From Centroberyx gerrardi (Eukaryota > Chordata > Actinopteri > Beryciformes > Berycidae), in the NCBI RefSeq assembly GCF_048128805.1, contig NC_136012.1, positions 9,197,621-9,261,620 on the forward strand: DNA of 64,000 nucleotides, given 5' to 3'. A program made the translations under genes and the position numbers. This document shows, piece after piece, positions 36,800 to 49,900 of the stretch (its first letter is position 1; the number at the start of each line of letters is the position of its first letter). The notes under the pieces are model-generated. The model saw only the letters and a program-made list of their open reading frames with translations. It was not told where the DNA came from and did not search any database.

Positions 36800-37400
36800 T
36801 AATCAATAGTGACCTTATTGTACTTTACCTCCTATGGTATCAATAGGGTCTATAACTTTGCTATGATATTCCTATAGGGACTTATAGTGTGGCTGTGGTT
36901 CTCAATCTTGAGTTTATTATGCCCTTCCTACTCTATGGTATTTTTATCCCTTATGGTTCCACCTTTATTCTCCTATATATAATATTCCTGCAGGGGCTTA
37001 CACTTATATGGGCTTAGTTTTGCTGTGACATTTGTATTGTATCCTTCTAAAAATGATTATAGGATTAGTCTGAGGGGCTTTTCATTTATGGTTGGAGGTT
37101 CAGGTGACTTCTAGGCATCGACCAAGGCTATATTCGCTTTATTTGCCGAGAATAACTAGCGACTGAACCATTTTTTCGGTTGGCTTAACCCTTACCAAAA
37201 ATAACTACAGTAATCCTATAATACATTTTAGAAGGATGCGATACAAATATCTGGGCAAAACAGTAGACCTTATAGGAATATATAGGGGATAAAAGTAAAT
37301 TCTGATTGATGATTAGGTCATTATAAACTCACTACGAATGCCTCAGATGCTCAACTATAAATCCACATAGGAATTGTATAGTGATTTTTCATTATGGACG
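36800..37400. repeat. palindromic AT-rich repeat (fold-back element)
   Basis: The left arm at about 36950-37075 includes ATTTGTATTGTATCCTTCTA. The right arm at about 37200-37300 includes the inverted counterpart TTTTAGAAGGATGCGATACA, with CTATATATAATATTCC facing GGAATATATAGGGG. The centre is near 37140. A third, single-arm copy lies at about 37680-37870 (ATTTGTGTGGTATCATTCTA). It sits just upstream of the chrnb3 promoter. Confidence 0.5.
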
Positions 37401-38656
37401 CCTGATAACAAGCCTGTTTAACTAGACCTATTTACATTGCCCCCGGTGATACAGCCCAATTAGATGTTATTGAAACGCACTGACGGATGTTCATTTCACT
37501 GGCGCAGCGCGTCCACTGGAGGGCGCTGATAGCAGGAAAAGTCTCCGGGTCATCATGTTGTTGTCAGCGGACACTGAGAAGTGGTGGTGAATATTTTGTG
37601 TTACTTTAAACATAAAACGAATAGCCAAACAAACAATGAATGGTAAGAAGCTACACTTATATTTATGACACGTGGTAAAGGAATGGGGTCCCAATGAAAT
37701 ATCACTATAATAATCCTATTGGGACTCATAGTGTCTGTGCTCAATAGTTTTATAGTAGCCTAATAAGATAGTTATTAGACAGATAGTCATTAGACAGTTT
37801 TGCTGTGATATTTGTGTGGTATCATTCTAAAATGTAATACTATTATGGTTAGACTCATATTGGTTTGTTGATTGGGCTGATCTTTTTATTAAATATCAGA
37901 TATCAGCCAGTCACTCCTTCCTCCCTGACCACAGCTACATATAAACATGTCAAACCTCTAATGAAATTTGATTTTCATGTCATGAAGAAAATGTATTCCA
38001 GATTTTCTTCTACCATTGAATAGGTATGATGAGTCACCCACCTTAAAAAGCTGCTGACCCTAAAATAATTTAATTAGTCTGGATGTCAATAGACATTCTA
38101 AATGTTTCAGAGGCTTTCCCACCCTGACACTGTGTTTTTTGACATTAAAGTGGTTATAGTGGCATCAAATATTGGTAATCATTAAGCTTCAATACAAAAA
38201 TATCAATGTCAGTATACAGGCTTTTAAAAGCCCAAATCAGTCAAACCATAAATATAATTCCTTTTCACAAAGGGGACTTAAGCTGTGTAAAGATAGAAGG
38301 AGGCCGGGTCACATAGAGGCGAGTAACTAACATAAAACACCATTCAGCTTGCATAGCTTCCTATATGATGATGAAACACTCCACGCACACACACACACAC
38401 ACACTCTCTCTCTCTCTCTCTCTCTCTCTGGTTTAGGGCTGTGTAGGTGTTTCCATGTTGTTGTGAGTGCAGCCTGTCGTGTCCTATCAATGAATCAGCC
38501 TCCCAGACAGATGAGAGAAGACTCAGAGGGCACACATTCTGCCGTGTGTCACCGCTGTCACACACACACACACACACACACACACGCTAACCAATTCCTA
38601 ATTACACTGTGTGAGTGAATGGAGAAGTTTGGTTTGGTTTAGAGCACTGTTATAAA

Positions 38657-38660
<4 letters not shown>

Positions 38661-38725
<65 letters not shown>

Positions 38726-38759
38726 TGTCTCTCTCTCTGTCTCTCTCTCTCTCTCGCTT

Positions 38760-38838
<79 letters not shown>
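38661..38838. repeat. long (CT)n microsatellite
   Basis: 178 bp of almost pure CT with a few TGTC and GCTTT interruptions. It gives spurious Ser/Leu and Arg/Glu frames on the two strands. Confidence 0.95.
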
Positions 38839-38842
<4 letters not shown>

Positions 38843-39014
38843 CAGATGTTTCCAGTGTCAGCCAGCCAGCCAGCCAGCCAGTCAGGCATAAGTGAATTGT
38901 CTTTCCCAGGGATTGTTTCTGTGTCTGTGTGTGTTCACGTGTTGCACCAAGTGACAATGACTATGGGATAGTGACCAGCAGGTTGCACAGCCTCATGGGA
39001 ACATAGTCAAGGGC

Positions 39015-39016
<2 letters not shown>

Positions 39017-39069
<53 letters not shown>
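39017..39069. repeat. (GT)n microsatellite
   Basis: Perfect GT array of 53 bp. Confidence 0.9.
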
Positions 39070-39074
<5 letters not shown>

Positions 39075-39960
39075 TTGTGTGAGTGCTTCACGATTAGTGT
39101 GGCATTGTTGTCAGTGCAGCCAGGTTGAGTGACCAAACACTGCACTACTGGTGTCGCCCCAAGGGGCAGAAAGAAAGGAGAAAAAGAAAAAAAGGAAGAG
39201 GAAATACACTCCCACTTGTCAACCATGAAGTAGTTCAATAATTTAATATTTTAAACATGTAAAGTACCAATGAACTGCAAAAAAAATGGAAAGAATGACA
39301 AGTAAACACAGACTCAAAGGACCAAAGCCATGGGGAATTTTAGCAAAACTCACAAAAGAGAGAAGAAAGAGAGATGGGGAAAGGAAAGGAAAGGAAAGGA
39401 AAGAGATGGACACAAACAAAACAAAAACACATGAGTGCGACTGCAGCTAGCCACAGGTATAAAAGGTTGTGAGTAAGAGCTGAGGAAGAGAACGGAAGGT
39501 AGGCCAGACTGTCTGATTCACACTGAGAGAAAGAGAGAGAAAGAGAGAGAAAAAAAGAAGGAGAGGAATCGTGGCAAGGACAGAGATCAGCCGAGGGCAA
39601 AACAAACTCCTCAACTTCCCCTACACAAACACACACTGATGGCAACGGTAGAGGTGGCTTGTAAGTCATAACCAAGAACGGGGGAAAAAAATGGTGTGCT
39701 GAGAAATTTCAGTGCTGTTCTTGCAGTGGACTTATAGGTGGCTGTGGAAAGAGCCACAGGGGCGAGTTTGGCTGAGGTGAGAAAGAAGCTGATGACAGCA
39801 ATAGATGGGCTTTAGCATTTAGTCAAGTAGAGCGTTACCAAGCTAGGCCGCTTCCTGGGTTTAAAAAAACCCCGAAATAACCAACCGAACCATGTTCAGG
39901 AGCTATAAGGAAAGGAAACACATTACACAGGGAGAGAAGCACACACACACACAGTACAAG

Positions 39961-40870
39961 TATTCTTGTATTTCCACACTTATGAGGACCAAATGCTCAC
40001 AAAGATGCAAAGATGAAGAAAATCATCCAAAGTGGAAATATTTTGCTGGTCCACACTTCTTTAAGGGATTGTGACAGGATTAGGAATTGGGTTTAGGGAT
40101 AAGGTTAAGATTAAGTTAAGGTTAGGCACAGTGGTGGAAAGAGTACTGAAATATCCTACTCAAGCAGAAGTATTGTTACATTGCTGATATTTTATTTAAG
40201 TAGAAGTAAAACTACTAGAAAAGACAATGTTAGGTGTGATCTGAGAGAACAGAGTTCAAACTCGATTCTTTTAATTGGGAAATTTGGAAATTACAAAATA
40301 AAGTGCATGAACAAAGTAAAGCCAGTTTCCTCTTCTCACTGTGAACGGCTCCACAATTTGTCAATTCACAATTTATTTGATTTACAATTGTCCAGTTTCT
40401 GTTGCTGATGGAGAGACACAACATCTGTCCTCTATAATGATTGTGATTTAAAATGTAGCTAAGCACAATACCTCAGTAAAACGTAGTTAAGTAAAAGTAA
40501 AATCACTGGCTTTAAAAGAAATACTCAAAAAAGCACAAGTACACAAAAAAGCTACTCAATTACAGTAAGATGAGCAAATGTAATTAGCTACCTCCACCCT
40601 TGGTTAGGAGACTTGGTGACTAAACAGTGAAATCAGCTGCTGTAGTGTTAAAATGAAAACCTCCATGGCACATGGTTGCCCATCCCTAAACTAGAGAATA
40701 ACCCAGTGTTTGGGGAGGATGTGACCCAGCAGTATAGTCATTTCCACTCAGTACATGAGTCAAATGATCAACACAGCTGGATGGAAATAGACCAATCCAG
40801 AAGTTAGAGAGTGTGGGTTAAAGGTTAGGGGATGAATGTAGTCAATGAAGGTCCTCACAAGTAGACTATA
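39961..40870. repeat. dispersed fish repeat with GAGGACC / GGTCCTC ends, copy 2, interrupted
   Basis: Starts TATTCTTGTATTTCCACACT with TGAGGACC and ends AATGAAGGTCCTCACAAGTA, with AAGGTTAAG-type repeats inside. It matches the landmarks of 33716-33932 but is split by the hAT-like element at 40129-40602, so it is the older of the two. Confidence 0.45.
40129..40602. mobile_element. hAT-like MITE nested in an older repeat
   Basis: Left terminus CAGTGGTGGAAAGAGTACTG and right terminus AATTAGCTACCTCCACCCTTG are imperfect inverted repeats; CTACTCAA-type blocks occur inside both ends. Flanking octamers GTTAGGCA (40121-40128) and GTTAGGAG (40603-40610) match at six positions. Interior open frames are chance. 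Confidence 0.6.
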
Positions 40871-40959
40871 GCACAGACACACCGCCTCCAACACACACAC
40901 ATGCATATCTTCTGCAGCCACCCAGGCGTGAAGTGCACATTTTCTCTTTTGTATTTTTA

Positions 40960-41003
<44 letters not shown>

Positions 41004-41059
41004 GGTCGAAGTGACGGGGATAACGGGAGGCTGATTATCACAATGAAATTATCCTGATT

Positions 41060-41220
41060 TTCTGCTCCACTTGGAGCCGCGGGGCGGGCAGCTGCTGCCT
41101 CCGAGATCGTCCCGTTCGCTCTGCGGCCGCCGCGCCTCTAATCACTCGGAAACGTGAATTCTCGCGGGCTGGAAACCTGCCGGTCCCCCTTCCCAGGCGA
41201 CTGTGGGCAGCTGCGGTGTG
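41060..41220. other. isolated CpG-rich patch
   Basis: A GC-dense block (GGAGCCGCGGGGCGGGCAGC, CTGCGGCCGCCGCGCC) sits between a (CT)n and a (GT)n tract, 4.7 kb upstream of chrnb3. It could be an orphan CpG island or the first exon of a noncoding RNA. No coding support. Confidence 0.35.
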
Positions 41221-41239
41221 CGCGTGCATTTAGATGTGC

Positions 41240-41281
<42 letters not shown>

Positions 41282-41294
41282 AGAGAGAGGGAGG

Positions 41295-41326
<32 letters not shown>

Positions 41327-41387
41327 GAGAGGGAGAGAGAGACTGAGAGATAGACAGAGGGAAGAGAGTATATATGAGCGTATACAT

Positions 41388-41391
<4 letters not shown>

Positions 41392-41449
<58 letters not shown>
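41392..41449. repeat. (GT)n microsatellite
   Basis: Near-perfect GT array of 58 bp next to (GA)n and (GACA)n tracts at 41255-41345. Confidence 0.9.
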
Positions 41450-41453
<4 letters not shown>

Positions 41454-42672
41454 AGAGAGAGATAAAGAGAGAAAGAGTGGGAGGAAAAAGTTTATATGTA
41501 CATTTTCTGTGTGTGTCTGTGAGAGAGAGAGAGATGGAGGAGAGAGAGCATTTTCTGCATCTGTTTGCGTGCGTGTGTGTGTGTGTGTGTGTGCGCGCTT
41601 ACGTGCATGTATTAGCCAAATGCTAGATCTTATTTGTGTATACAAGTGTGTGTGTAGTGTGTGTGTGTGTGTGTTCTCCTCTTGCCTCTGTGATCATACT
41701 CTGTGTTGCCGCTGCCAGTGTTTTTGTTTTCCTCTGCTCTTGTTTAGCCCATAATTGCTGTCTGCATAATTTGGCTTGGTGCAGAAATATAAAGGAACCA
41801 GCCCCTGTCTCTCCCCGGGCCCGCGGGTTTAATCTTAATCTGTTTGTTATTTCAGGGATTAAAAAAATGGTTGATAAAAGCAGGAGAGGATACGGCAAAG
41901 GATGTCAAATCTCACACGAGCTTCAAAGGAAAACACAAAGTCAACAGTCTCACACACACTAAGACTATTAGCCTTCTAATGCCACCGCCAGCACTTTGCC
42001 TGACACTGATGATAACCTTTTAAGCTTTGTCCTATCGATGAAAGCCAAAAGCAGTTTTTAGAGAGGATCTAAACTTTTTCAATTGGCTGAACCTTCAAGG
42101 GATCCAATGGAAAAACTCTCACTTGTCAACCTTGAAAGAGTTCGATTATTATATATTTTGATCATTTAAAGTACCAAATGCAGAGGGAATTTTATCAAAA
42201 CTCACAAAAGAGAGGAGAAAGAGAGCCGGGGGAGGAAAGGAAAGGAAAGGAAACTATAGAGAGAGAAGGATTAGAAGAAAATGGCCACTCAGCATGAGGC
42301 TAGTGCATTCTGGGATGGATGGGAGACTTTAGGGGTCAAAGGCCAATTATGACAAGGTTCAATAACAGAGCGACTGCTGGGATGGCAGTTTGGAGAGAAT
42401 TGAGAATGAACTAACTCAGCACACACACACACATAAATCCGATCATAATCCCAATACATTTTACCTTGCTGTTGCACATTATTATCGTTCCTCGGCCATT
42501 CCCAGGTTATCTTGCTGCTGGGGGAGACAGCATCATGACATCATCAGTCAGCAGCTGCTTTCCATTCAATCACATGTTCAGAACTTTGTTGAACAAAAAC
42601 AAACGGGAAAACACTGTGGTGTTTCAAGATGGTGCTGACAGGCAAACATAGAAAGTGTCATGTTGTAGGTGA

Positions 42673-42709
<37 letters not shown>

Positions 42710-42802
42710 ACAACACTTCAGTCCAGCGCCAGTTGGCAGAGAGTGAATGAACTCTGGCACGCCACACCAAAGATGCTGTCATCAGATGTGAGTCAGCTGT
42801 GC

Positions 42803-42843
<41 letters not shown>

Positions 42844-44578
42844 TCCCATCTGTGTTTGTGCGTATGTGCATGTATGCGTTTGTGTGTCTGCCTTTATGTA
42901 TGTGCGCATCCCCTATCTCCCTGTGTTCTGACTGTTTTTGTGTGTGTGTTTGTCCAGCGCTGTGGCCGCTCCTCGGGGCTGAGCACCCTGGGGTGTCAAC
43001 AGAGAGGAGAGGCTGGGTGTGTGCTCCGTCTCGTCTCTGTCCGTCTCTCTCTCTCTATGTGTCGACGCCCGTGAGGAGTTCACAGAGCTCGCTGTCCCAG
43101 GAGAAATCAGTCTCCGTTTCTCATCCACACAGTCACAGAGATGTTGTGTAATCTTCAGTCGCCTCCGGACAGGACAGACAGATAATGAGGCGCCTTCTGT
43201 CACGCTCCCACATATGCAGTGTGTCACACATGCACATGGAGTTGAATGAAGGGGAAGGGCACCGCAAAATCCTCTTTTACTCCTTCCAGCTCCTGGCAGA
43301 AGTTTTCACAGTGTGTTTTCTCTCCTCACGCTGGTTCCTAACATACAGCGTTGTGAGCTAGTGAACAGCAGAACGGCACAGGAATGTAAATAGCTGTCCA
43401 CACTGACAGTGAACACAGCGAGTAAAGTCACTCGGGCCCCAAAATAGAAAACCGACTCCAAACTGAGGCTATTGGCGGAGAATGGGACTTGTATTTCCTG
43501 TATTCCCATATTCCCAAATCTTACATTAAATAAACCTGTAGTGTAGGCTGTTTGGTTATATGTTTAGATAGATAAATTGGTTGACCTGCTTGTATGCCAC
43601 CAAATAATATATGGTGTAAATTAAAGGGGCATTAAGTCATTTATGCTCGCTCGGTGCATCATCCTCCATCTGTGAACAGTTGAAGTACAGGCAGTACAGT
43701 GAGTACAGGCAGAAAAGTGCAGAAAAGTGAGTATTGAAAGCCATAACTCTCAGCATCTGGACTAGTAATCATTGAGTCATTGGTATTGATCAACAACCCT
43801 ATTATCCCCCTGCAGATATATTATGGTCATTTTGTGTTATGGGAAAGTAAAATCTTACTTAATGCACCTTAAAGTCAGATTTGGTACAGTTGTCAGAACT
43901 GATTAAATATGAACTTTTAGAGCATTAGGTTGCATTATGATGAAGAAGAAAGTTTTGCAAACTATCAAATGTTTTTCTTATTACGGTTTAGATGCTCACT
44001 CAATTTCATAGAAAAAAACCCAGGAAAGATGCATGGGAAAAGATGTGAACCCACACTGAAAGCTGATTGGATCACGTCAAGAGAGGGAAGCTCGGAAGTT
44101 AGGAAGCGATGTCATGACCTTCCTTCCTTCCTTCCTCCCTTCCTTTGTGTCAAATATTTAGGCCCCGGTCGGCACTAGAAAAGCTTGTCCACCTGTCTGT
44201 CTCGCCCTAAGCTCCCAGCAGGTGCTCTCTGTACTGTAACACAGGCCCAGGGTGCTGCTCATGGCTCTGCCTCTGCACAAGTTAGGATGATTTTTTTTGA
44301 TGTTGCAACAGTGTACATAAAAAAAAAAAAGTGGGTTACATAGTGCAGATCTAAGACTCACTCCTGTCTACTATTTTCTAGCTTTTATTTTCTACCTTCT
44401 ACCTTTCATAATCCCTCCCTGCACTGTGATTCCTCAGTTTGTACTGTCACTGTCAGCTTTACCATTATTGTAATTACGCTCCATAAAAAAATAAAAAACG
44501 GTTTCTTTAAATACAGTTCGTTTCTCTATTTTTCAAGTCAATCATTCGTCTCTCCCCCCTTTTTCTCCATCTCCCTTG

Positions 44579-44617
<39 letters not shown>

Positions 44618-44729
44618 ATGTGTGATGTGTGATTTGTGTGTGTGTGTGTGTGTGTGTGTAACACAGGGAATTACAGGTTTGCCTCCAAATCCGGATTCAG
44701 GAGCAAATCATCTGTCCCGGGCCTTGCAG

Positions 44730-44770
<41 letters not shown>

Positions 44771-45477
44771 AGCTACTTAAGCCCACAGTCAATTCTTAGT
44801 GTCTCTTAATAGCGCGTTTATGTTTCTTTTAAAGAATCTGTCCCTTCCTTTCCGTTATGCTGCATCTTAGGAGAAAGAGCCTTGAGTGAAACTGCATCGC
44901 TGTGAAAAATACATCAGCAACACATACAGAATATCAAGCGAGGGGCTGTTTGAGGATGATGAAGGATGAAGACGGGTGACGTCCCACTCATTCTTCACTA
45001 CATCCTCTTAGTAGAGTAGATTTAAGGGGAAACACAGCAGCTCTCCTTGTTACATATGGATGAATCACCCAAAAATGACAAGAAATATATTATCAAATGT
45101 GAAAACAAATAATGTGCAAGGGAGACTGTATTATGACTGTATAGTATGCATTCCTCTAAATGATATGTTGAAGTATCTGTAAGTGATGTTTGCTCTGAAA
45201 CCCAGGAAAGTGGAAACATTCTCCAGCCAGAAGCGCTTTTTTGCTGCTCCACCAAAATGCTCTTTTTGAATTCTAAGACAATGTTTCCTTCTTTCCTTCT
45301 ATAAATATTCATCAGAGAGTAAAATTAGAAGCCTGCTCTTTGTGAGCATGTGTGAGTGTGTGTTTGGTAAAGTACGTGTGCTAATGTGAGCGTCTGTGCG
45401 TAAGGCTGTGTGTGTGTGTGTGTGTGTGTGTGTCTACTTCAAGCAACAGCCACTTATGTGTACGAGAGGGGCCTGCA

Positions 45478-45519
<42 letters not shown>

Positions 45520-46014
45520 CACAAGGCTCCCATTGGAATGAATTATTTAGAGGAGAGTCTCCTTTACTTAGCCACGGTCGACTGGCCCCCGGCACGTACC
45601 GTTCTGCTCCTGACGACACGGGAGACTAACCCTAGTTCACCGTCCTACCATCTAGCCTTCTAAGCGTATGCGCACCCCCCCCACGACACACACACATACA
45701 CACACACACACACACTTTCCCAGCATGCTCTAGTCCACTGCAGATGTCCCCTCGCCACGTTCCGTCCTCACACCTCGGCAGGAAGGGTCCCCTCAACTGC
45801 CGCCGAGAGCAGAAAGAAAGACTTGGTGTGTTTGTGTGTGTGTGTGTGTGTGTGCGGGGGGGTTAGGAGGTGAGAGAGTGAGGGAGAGAGGGAAGGAGGG
45901 ATGAAGAGTTAGAGAGGAAGAAACACACACATGATTGCGTAAGGGATGGAGGGAAGGAGTGGAAAGAGTGGAAAAGGAAATAAAATAAAGCAGGAGAGTA
46001 GGGCGTATTTGAAA

Positions 46015-46017
46015 GGA

Positions 46018-46057
<40 letters not shown>
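46015..46057. repeat. (AAAG)n microsatellite
   Basis: About ten perfect AAAG units. Confidence 0.9.
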
Positions 46058-46225
46058 CAAGTGTAGGTGAAGCATGTGAGGCTGCACGTTAAGCAGAATG
46101 ACATCAGACTGCAAAATTTCCTAAAAGTTTGATCAGGAACGACAAGCTTATGAACGACCCCCTACAAAGATGATCACTCCTCTTTCTCTTTTTTCTTGCT
46201 CTCTTTTTCTTCCTCTCTCTGCATC

Positions 46226-46228
<3 letters not shown>

Positions 46229-46274
<46 letters not shown>

Positions 46275-46280
46275 CACACT
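46229..46280. repeat. (CA)n microsatellite
   Basis: CA array of about 50 bp with one CG interruption. Confidence 0.9.
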
Positions 46281-46842
46281 TGGCGACAAGTCCGTTCACC
46301 AGGAGTCCTGCTATCCAGGAGCTGGAACGCGAACCGTCAGCGTCATCAACAGTGAAGAATCATGTAAAATATTCATCCATGCGCCGGGCTTAATAATGTA
46401 TTATCCCTCCACTTAGCACCGAGCGCTGCGCTGTGCTACGCTCTGCTCTGCTCCCACCGCCACCAAACACATCAACAGCCATTCAAGAAAGAGCCACAGG
46501 GTTAAAATATCTGACTTGCACCATTACAAATTCAAACAAACACGGCTCAGGCTTTCAGCGAATGATTAACAAGCTGATTGTAGGGCTGGGGTTGGGAAAA
46601 TATTATATAAGCTGCATCAAAATATTTCAAAGGGCGGCGGCTTTGTTTGGGAGAGTCAGGTAGTTGAATATAAATCTGGAATCAGAAAGATGTGTTGAAA
46701 AAAAAAAACGTAGTCGGGCGGCTTGCTTATATCATTATGTTCCTTGTTAGAAGTCTGAAGGGCGACTCAATAAGTTGGGAGGAAAGCCAGTTACATAAAT
46801 TGCATGCAGCATACAAATACTGTCCAAATTTAGCTGGAATGA

Positions 46843-46889
<47 letters not shown>

Positions 46890-47314
46890 CTGTTCATCCT
46901 GTAGCAGACAGGCGCTGATGTGACCCTGTCAGGCTGATAGGCTACTTTGTGTGGCTGCTTGTACGCCTGCTGCTGCTGCTGCTGCAGCTGCATCTCCATA
47001 TTTATAACTTGACTCTAGCCGTTCCATAATCCCCATGTAGCAAGATCCATGCTGGCGAATACACATATGGACACACAGGCGTTCTGTTCTGCCTCCCTCT
47101 CTCTCTCTCTCTCTCTCTCTGTCTCTTTCTCTCTGTCTGTCTCTCGCTCTCTCGCTTCCCCAGGTGACATGTCTAATCTTTTTCTCCCTCTCTTGAACGC
47201 ACACTCACATGCGTGCGCACATACACACGAGTGGGGATTAACAGTGAGGGGCTGAGTTGTTGGGAGCCACAGGCTGGGCCAATTCAAAGCCAGAGTCAGA
47301 CTCCAATCTGACTC

Positions 47315-47342
47315 GGGGGGGGGGGGGGGGGGGGGGGGGGGG
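47315..47342. repeat. poly-G homopolymer of 28
   Basis: An uninterrupted run of 28 guanines. The exact length may be a sequencing or assembly estimate. Confidence 0.85.
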
Positions 47343-47371
47343 AATGCATGTTGTGCCTTCACCACCCTGAA

Positions 47372-47403
<32 letters not shown>

Positions 47404-47560
47404 CAGTGCTGACAGGCACATTCAGACTCACCCGTGACCTTTGATGGAGGGAGGGAAAGAGGGATCAAAAAGTCAGAAAGAGAGGAAAGCTTCAAAGAAA
47501 ATGCTTTGCTGTGCTTTTGCTTAGGAACAGAGTTTGTGCCACTTGGAGTTCAACTCTACC

Positions 47561-47563
<3 letters not shown>

Positions 47564-47620
<57 letters not shown>
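47564..47620. repeat. (GT)n microsatellite
   Basis: Perfect GT array of about 57 bp. Confidence 0.9.
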
Positions 47621-47625
<5 letters not shown>

Positions 47626-48424
47626 CTTTTCATTGTCTTGTAAAAACAGACTTTACTGCAATAATTGTGAAGCAATCTGTTGCCTATTTCAGCACCACAA
47701 GTAGCATATCAAACTACTTGACTGTCCTAAACAAAGGAGAGGCCTACAAAATTCTGAAATTGTTGGAATCAACTTCAAAAACTTATTTTCCCATCTCTTT
47801 CCCCTAAACTCAGTTATTAAATAGCTTCAATCATATGCACTTGCAAGGTCTGAAATTTGCCTTTAGCGGATAAATCAATAAGTGCCAACCGTCACACTGG
47901 CTGGTAGCTTTTTGAGATGATAATATTTGATCCGTTGTATAAGTGAGTGAGCAAGTTCCAAATGAACACAGTACCTGATTCAATACACAAAACAGCATTG
48001 AAAAAAGGGTATTGTGCCGATATACATATACATATGTATGTGACATGGACCCTAACCTATAGTTGTTGTTTATGTAACTGCAGTGTTGCAGCCAGTCTGC
48101 AGAGGGGACCATGTGATGACTCATATCAGGACCCTAACGACATGAGCTGGCCCCTCCAGCGGTTCCTCGACAGCTGGCTAACTCCCCCGGCGCTGCACCC
48201 TTTCCTCTCCTCACTCCTCCCTCCACGCTTTCTGCCTCAGTGCGTTGAGTGATAGTAGGCGAAAAGTGAGAAAGTGAAACTTGTGGCAGCTTTAAAGCTA
48301 AATAGTAAATAATCTTAAATGTTATGCAGTCAAGCCTGGCAGCTTTGTGTAGAGGATTGGTAAAATTTACAGAAAATGTGATATAAAAATAAAATGTTTT
48401 GAACTATTAGGGGCCACTTTCCGT

Positions 48425-48566
48425 GTTTCCATAGGAAAATTGTCACTGCGTAATTCCATTTGTGTTATTTCATAGTTCTGATGTCTTTACTATTATTCTA
48501 AAATCTGGAAAATAGTAAAAATTTAGAAAAATGTGGCGTGTCCAAACTTTTGAGTGGTAATGTATG
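48425..48566 (-). mobile_element. Tc1/mariner-like terminal fragment
   Basis: The stretch ends GTGTCCAAACTTTTGAGTGG and contains TTATTTCATAGTTCTGATGT. In reverse complement this resembles the end of a common fish Tc1-like element (CAGTCAAAAGTTTGGACACA, from memory). Only one end is present and there is no transposase. Confidence 0.55.
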
Positions 48567-48834
48567 TCATCATATATCATATTTATGAAACTACAGGCCA
48601 TATTGTAAAAACCACCAGCAAGCTTTATTACTAAGAGTTCAGTCTTCTCACTTTGGATTATGCGAGTCACCTAGTGTACACTAAAGAGCAGCAGAGCCAA
48701 GGATCTACCAGGCACACATGGATGGTTTTGGTGTTTATGTTCTCATCACTTAACAGGGAAGCTGATCAACATGCCAGTCTCCCAAAAACTTGGTGTATTC
48801 CTTTATGGTGTTTTTGCCTGAGAGAGAAACTTGG

Positions 48835-49170
48835 CGACACGGTGGCTCAGTGGTTAGTTCTGTCATCTCACAGCAAGAAGGTTGTGGGTTCGAATCTCCG
48901 CCTCGGTCCTTTCTGTGTGGAGTTTGCATGTTCTCCCTCTGTTTCATCCCACAGTCCAAAGACATGCAGGTCAGGTGAACAAAAGACTCTAAATTGCCCA
49001 TAGGCGTTAGTGTGTTTGTGTGAAGTATGGCATATGATGCAGTATATGTAGTATGTATAAGATGCAGCATACCATGTATATATGAAGTGGTATGTATGAT
49101 ATGTTAAGTCCTTTGAGACATGCTTGTGATAAAGGGCTATATAAATAAAATAGACTAGACTAGACTAGAA
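48835..49170 (+). repeat. tRNA-derived SINE, near full length
   Basis: A-box TGGCTCAGTGG at 48843-48853 and B-box GGTTCGAATC at 48887-48896 give a tRNA-like head. The body has GTGTGGAGTTTGCATGTTCT and CACAGTCCAAAGACATGCAG, widespread in fish. The tail is AAGGGCTATATAAATAAA followed by (AGACT)n. A body-type fragment (GCTGGGACAGGCTCCAGCCC) also occurs at about 6103-6122. Confidence 0.65.
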
Positions 49171-49459
49171 AGACCTTATCGTCTACTGATGTGAGGCATT
49201 TAAGGCACTCCTCTCTTGCCTACAAGCTACTGCTGCCCCTTTCCACCGACCTATTTGACCTGTTACTTTCATACTCTCTTCTCTCCCTCTATCCTCTCTC
49301 TCTCTCTCTCTCTCTGTCTGTCTCTGTCTCTCTCTCTCTTCCCAGAGGCACCGACCACTCTGATGACTCTTTTACTATAATAGCGCTGTTTAATAAACCC
49401 TTGTCATCGTCTGACATTAGCCCTGGTCCCATAGCTGAAAACGCCTGTGGGATGCATGC

Positions 49460-49497
<38 letters not shown>

Positions 49498-49900
49498 GCG
49501 CGCTAACACACGCTAACACACACTGGGGCAGAGGGCATTAACCTTTCAAAAAGGATTGTAACATACATGAACAGGCAAGCAATCATGCTGTGATTCATAG
49601 CCAACATGAATATGAAACCTTGACAGCGGACAAAAAAGACCATTCTTCCCTATATGAACTAACTCTTACAGTGGATTTATTATTAAAAATGACTGCAGAC
49701 AGTTTGGCCATTTTAAATCTGTTTACAGGTTTAATCTACATTGTGCAATTCAGAGTGTTTCTATACATTGTATGTTTGCACTGAAGTTGTGAATTCATGT
49801 GAGATGCACAATGGTAAAATGAATGTTTTTTATGTGACAACCATGTATGGACAACACATCACCCTGTCTGTACAAGCTCATGTCCTCTTCAGAGGACATT

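Noticed and set aside
38615..38971. Long Ser/Leu and Arg/Glu frames on the two strands
   Set aside because: They are translations of a 178-bp (CT)n array.
48841..48905. A tRNA gene suggested by A-box and B-box motifs
   Set aside because: The sequence does not close into a tRNA cloverleaf by eye and continues into a SINE body and tail, so it is a tRNA-derived retroelement.
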